Origin: Candidatus Bathyarchaeota archaeon
GTDB lineage: Archaea > Thermoproteota > Bathyarchaeia > RBG-16-48-13 > GCA-020355125
Length of the DNA: 7,598 nt
NCBI GenBank assembly: GCA_030617005.1
Contig: JAUWWH010000034.1
Span: forward strand, 1 to 7,598
Direction: 5' to 3'
Shown: positions 5,479 to 7,598 of the stretch, in pieces
How the letters are laid out: every line of letters begins with the position of its first letter
Numbering within the stretch: position 1 is the first letter of the stretch
Notes under the pieces: generated by a model
What the model saw: only the letters and a program-made list of their open reading frames with translations
Database searches by the model: none
What the model was told of the DNA's origin: nothing
Translations under genes and position numbers: made by a program

Positions 5479-6905
5479 TAACCTTGTTCACCACCAAAAG
5501 TGGCTTCTTTCAGAAGTAAGTGCGGTCCACCAATTCCAACGGGGAGAGGAGATTGACCTCCCTTACCACATCCACCAAAATAACTAGAGTGTAACTTCAA
5601 ATCTTTACACCTACCTATAACATTTTGGAGGAAATCAAAAATGTGACCTCTAATAGCAACGTCTCTAAAAGCGTATTTTGGTTCTCCTCCTTCAATCCAA
5701 TAACCACACATGGCTTTAAACAGGAAAGTTCCATCTAATCCCACTTGACCGCCAGAGGTATTACAGACGTAAACACCATCCTTAAGAAGTTCTAAACCTT
5801 CCTCCACAGTGAGGTCCCCCGGGGGAAAATATGTATTCCTCATCCTACATATTGGCTCAAACCGGAAGTCAACGGCGCGTCCATTCCCTGTAGGCTCAAC
5901 GTTTACAGCACCTGCAGTTCCCCTCAAATGTAAATAATTCTCGAGGACCCCTTGATTTAGTAACGTCACACGTCTAGTTTTTACACCTTCATCATCGAAG
6001 GGTAAAGTAAATCCGGGATACAGAGCGTTGTTGACGACTCCTTCATCAATAATAGTCGCATATTCGCTTCCAAGCTTCTGGTTCAATTTTCCACGGAGTG
6101 GGCTTCCACCAGTCATAATGAAATCGTACTCGGAAAGATGACCAAAAGATTCGTGAGCCATAACCCCGCCTAATTTATTATCTATTAAGGCTCTAAATCT
6201 TCCCGTTGGAGGTTTCTTTCCTGCCAGTTTCTCAGCGGCCCATTTCGCAGCATTCTGACCAAGTCTCTCAGGAGCGTACTCATTTCTGAAGACCTCAAGG
6301 CCGAGTGATCCACCATGCCAATCGCGGGCATTAGTCAGTACATCTCCCCTTTTTGAGACCACGGTCACACCCATACTTACAAGCAATACTTCTCGGCTAA
6401 TATCAGCGGACTCGGAGTTTAGAAAATATTTATGTCCACATGCTTCTCCGTATCTCGCTTGTGTAGTCGCTACATCGACACCTTCACCCATGGCAGATCG
6501 TTCTCCGCGATGAAGCATCTCCTTTTTTTCTTCAAATTCAACGTTTATTGGATGCTTCTTAACGTTAAGGGAGTGTTTACACTGGATTGGATCGTACATT
6601 GCAGGTTTTAACTTTAGTTTAGCAAAAGAACCAGCCACCTTGGCTGCTTTAACAGCATTCTGAACCATCACTTTGATCGATTTCTTTGAAAGCCATGTCG
6701 TAAAAGAATACCCAGTTGCACCATTTTTATAGGCTCTAATCCCAATTCCAACTCTTCTGAAAACTCTAATGTCCTTCAGATTCATCTTCTCAGAAAAAAT
6801 TGTAGTGTGTGAAATATCTTCTCCCCTCACTTCAATCAGATCAACATTAAATCGTTCGCCAATCTTTAATGCATAATTCATAGAAGCATATGTGCTTAAA
6901 GTCAA
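5478..6905 (-). CDS. tldD: TldD, zinc metalloprotease subunit
   Basis: A 475-residue TldD. The metal motif is GGVMAHESFGHLSEYD, giving H251-E252-xxx-H256 (HExxxH), with E252 the catalytic base. The third ligand, Cys446, lies in YFGGCGKGGQ near the C-terminus, as in known TldD proteins. The conserved VNNALYPGFTLPFDDEGVKT and GTAGAVNVEPTGNGRA stretches also fit. In the family, TldD pairs with TldE in a closed barrel that admits only unfolded peptides and cleaves them without strong sequence preference. The frame opens at a TTG (6905) after a T-run; the first ATG is at 6881. The N-terminal helix seems to begin before that ATG, so I kept the longer frame, but neither start has a good ribosome site. 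Possible minus-strand TATA elements are AATTAAATAA (6952-6943) and ACTATATTTG. First gene of the two-gene operon; substrate in this organism unknown. Confidence 0.95.
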   Translation of the reverse strand: MTLSTYASMNYALKIGERFNVDLIEVRGEDISHTTIFSEKMNLKDIRVFRRVGIGIRAYKNGATGYSFTTWLSKKSIKVMVQNAVKAAKVAGSFAKLKLKPAMYDPIQCKHSLNVKKHPINVEFEEKKEMLHRGERSAMGEGVDVATTQARYGEACGHKYFLNSESADISREVLLVSMGVTVVSKRGDVLTNARDWHGGSLGLEVFRNEYAPERLGQNAAKWAAEKLAGKKPPTGRFRALIDNKLGGVMAHESFGHLSEYDFIMTGGSPLRGKLNQKLGSEYATIIDEGVVNNALYPGFTLPFDDEGVKTRRVTLLNQGVLENYLHLRGTAGAVNVEPTGNGRAVDFRFEPICRMRNTYFPPGDLTVEEGLELLKDGVYVCNTSGGQVGLDGTFLFKAMCGYWIEGGEPKYAFRDVAIRGHIFDFLQNVIGRCKDLKLHSSYFGGCGKGGQSPLPVGIGGPHLLLKEATFGGEQG

Positions 6906-6976
6906 AAAAACAACCCGATCTTCAAATATAGTGTATTCATCTTTATTTAATTGATTTCATTAAGATAAATGTTCTA

Positions 6977-6987
6977 TACAAGTTGTA
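6977..6987. repeat. 11-bp palindrome TACAAGTTGTA in the tldD/transporter divergent spacer
   Basis: TACAA-G-TTGTA is a perfect odd palindrome of 5-bp arms. The word AGTTGTA recurs about 19 bases downstream (7000-7006). It could be an operator for a dimeric regulator acting on one of the two divergent genes, but arms this short also occur by chance. Confidence 0.2.
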
Positions 6988-7003
6988 CTCAAGGTCTTTA
7001 GTT

Positions 7004-7050
7004 GTATAAAGCGAATGCGAAAGATAATTACCTGTTAAGATACTTTATAC
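7004..7050. repeat. Inverted repeat GTATAAAG / CTTTATAC in the divergent spacer
   Basis: GTATAAAG (7004-7011) and CTTTATAC (7043-7050) are perfect complements 31 bases apart. The flanks also match (TT and CACAA) if a two-base insertion is allowed. Each arm resembles an archaeal TATA element pointing away from the other, so this may be a pair of divergent core promoters or a regulator site. It lies between tldD and the transporter gene, away from the better TATA box at 7106. Confidence 0.3.
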
Positions 7051-7105
7051 ACAAAGATTTCTAAAAAATGTTCTTTACTCCATCGTCTATGCTATAAAAT
7101 TCAAA

Positions 7106-7114
7106 TTTATATAA
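7106..7114 (+). promoter_or_regulatory. Archaeal TATA box for the MFS transporter
   Basis: TTTATATAA is a near-ideal archaeal TATA box. It is preceded by an A-rich trio (AAA) that could serve as a B-recognition element. Transcription would start about 25 bases downstream, near 7135, giving a leader of roughly 24 bases that holds the GAGG ribosome site (7150-7153), 5 bases before the ATG at 7159. This is the clearest promoter in the window. Confidence 0.6.
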
Positions 7115-7158
7115 GATATATCTTTCAGAGGATAGGTGTACCAAAAGAAGAGGAAAAG

Positions 7159-7598
7159 ATGAAATCGTCAAAACTTTACACCACTAGTGTCATAATTCTC
7201 TCAATGTCCGCACTAGTTGAAAATCTAGCTTACGCTTTGCCTATGTCATATTTTCCACAATATATACAATTTTTAGGAGGCCCAATCGCATACATCGGAT
7301 TTTTCACCGCAGCTTTTACAACTGCAAATGCTGTACTCTCCCAAAAGTTTGGGAGTATATCAGATAGAATTGGAAGAAAAAGACTCATCATGATGGGTTT
7401 AATGATGGACATTTTTTTAGGTTCCCTAACTGGAATTATCTGGGATTGGTCACTCCTATTGATAATAAGATTGTTAAATGGTATAGCTACCGCTGCTGTG
7501 GTTGCTCCAGCTGAAGCGTCGTTAGTAGATCAAGTTCCTAAAGAGAGAATAGGTGAAGCTATAGGATTTTATTTAACAATGAGTATGATTGGATTTAA
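7159..7598 (+). CDS. Major Facilitator Superfamily transporter, N-terminal part (runs off the window)
   Basis: The open frame runs 146 codons from ATG 7159 to the window end without a stop. Four membrane segments can be drawn (about residues 10-32, 44-62, 76-95 and 98-118). Between segments 2 and 3 lies motif A of the superfamily, GSISDRIGRKR (65-75), the cytoplasmic loop marker of MFS carriers. Segment 4 carries the RLLNGIATAA motif with the conserved Arg (104), typical of drug/proton antiporter-like members. This is about a third of the usual 390-420 residues. An exporter of drugs or metabolites is plausible, but the substrate cannot be told. The start is supported by a GAGG ribosome site 5 bases upstream and a strong TATA box. 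It is transcribed divergently from tldD. GC content and codon use resemble the neighbouring genes. Confidence 0.9.
   Translation, partial: MKSSKLYTTSVIILSMSALVENLAYALPMSYFPQYIQFLGGPIAYIGFFTAAFTTANAVLSQKFGSISDRIGRKRLIMMGLMMDIFLGSLTGIIWDWSLLLIIRLLNGIATAAVVAPAEASLVDQVPKERIGEAIGFYLTMSMIGF

Noticed and set aside
7230..7412. 60-codon minus-strand frame opposite the transporter
   Set aside because: The plus strand here encodes the MFS motif A and membrane segments; the minus frame is a shadow.

Overview
The window looks archaeal, though I cannot place it in a lineage. The DNA is AT-rich. The gene before position 7159 has a textbook archaeal TATA box (TTTATATAA) followed by a GAGG ribosome site, and other starts carry GGTGA-type sites. 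The gene set (a TldD/TldE pair, a stand-alone AbrB-fold DNA-binding protein, a MASE3 membrane histidine kinase) is common in uncultivated archaea. No marker gene such as rRNA is present, so a phylum call would be a guess.

Layout. Positions 1-44 (minus) hold only the first residues of a zinc-type alcohol dehydrogenase/quinone reductase, whose body lies outside. Positions 296-970 (minus) encode a class I SAM-dependent methyltransferase. Just behind its stop lies a 36-codon open frame without its own start (133-243) that becomes a 41-residue gene if one A is added in an A5 run. After a 419-base AT-rich gap, 1390-3264 (plus) encodes a 624-residue sensor kinase (MASE3 membrane sensor, PAS, HisKA, HATPase) with no response regulator beside it. 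Positions 3265-3802 are mostly non-coding. They include a block of over 110 bases with a single C, and a small open frame that may be decayed or frameshifted.

Positions 3803-3955 (minus) encode a 50-residue AbrB/SpoVT-type DNA-binding protein with its own TATA-like promoter and no adjacent toxin. Upstream of it on the same strand is a tight tldD-tldE operon (6905 to 4111) encoding the two subunits of a metalloprotease. TldD carries the HExxxH zinc motif and the C-terminal Cys. TldE lacks them, as expected for the inactive partner. A 7-bp hairpin with a T-run closes this operon. Divergent from tldD, 7159 to the window end (plus) is the first third of a Major Facilitator Superfamily transporter.

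How the genes fit together: only tldD and tldE clearly work together. The kinase, methyltransferase, AbrB-like protein and transporter look like separate transcription units. I see no mobile element, CRISPR array, tRNA or rRNA. I did not find a convincing new multi-gene system. The most unusual items are the strand-asymmetric C-depleted block and the three tiny open frames, none of which I can assign.
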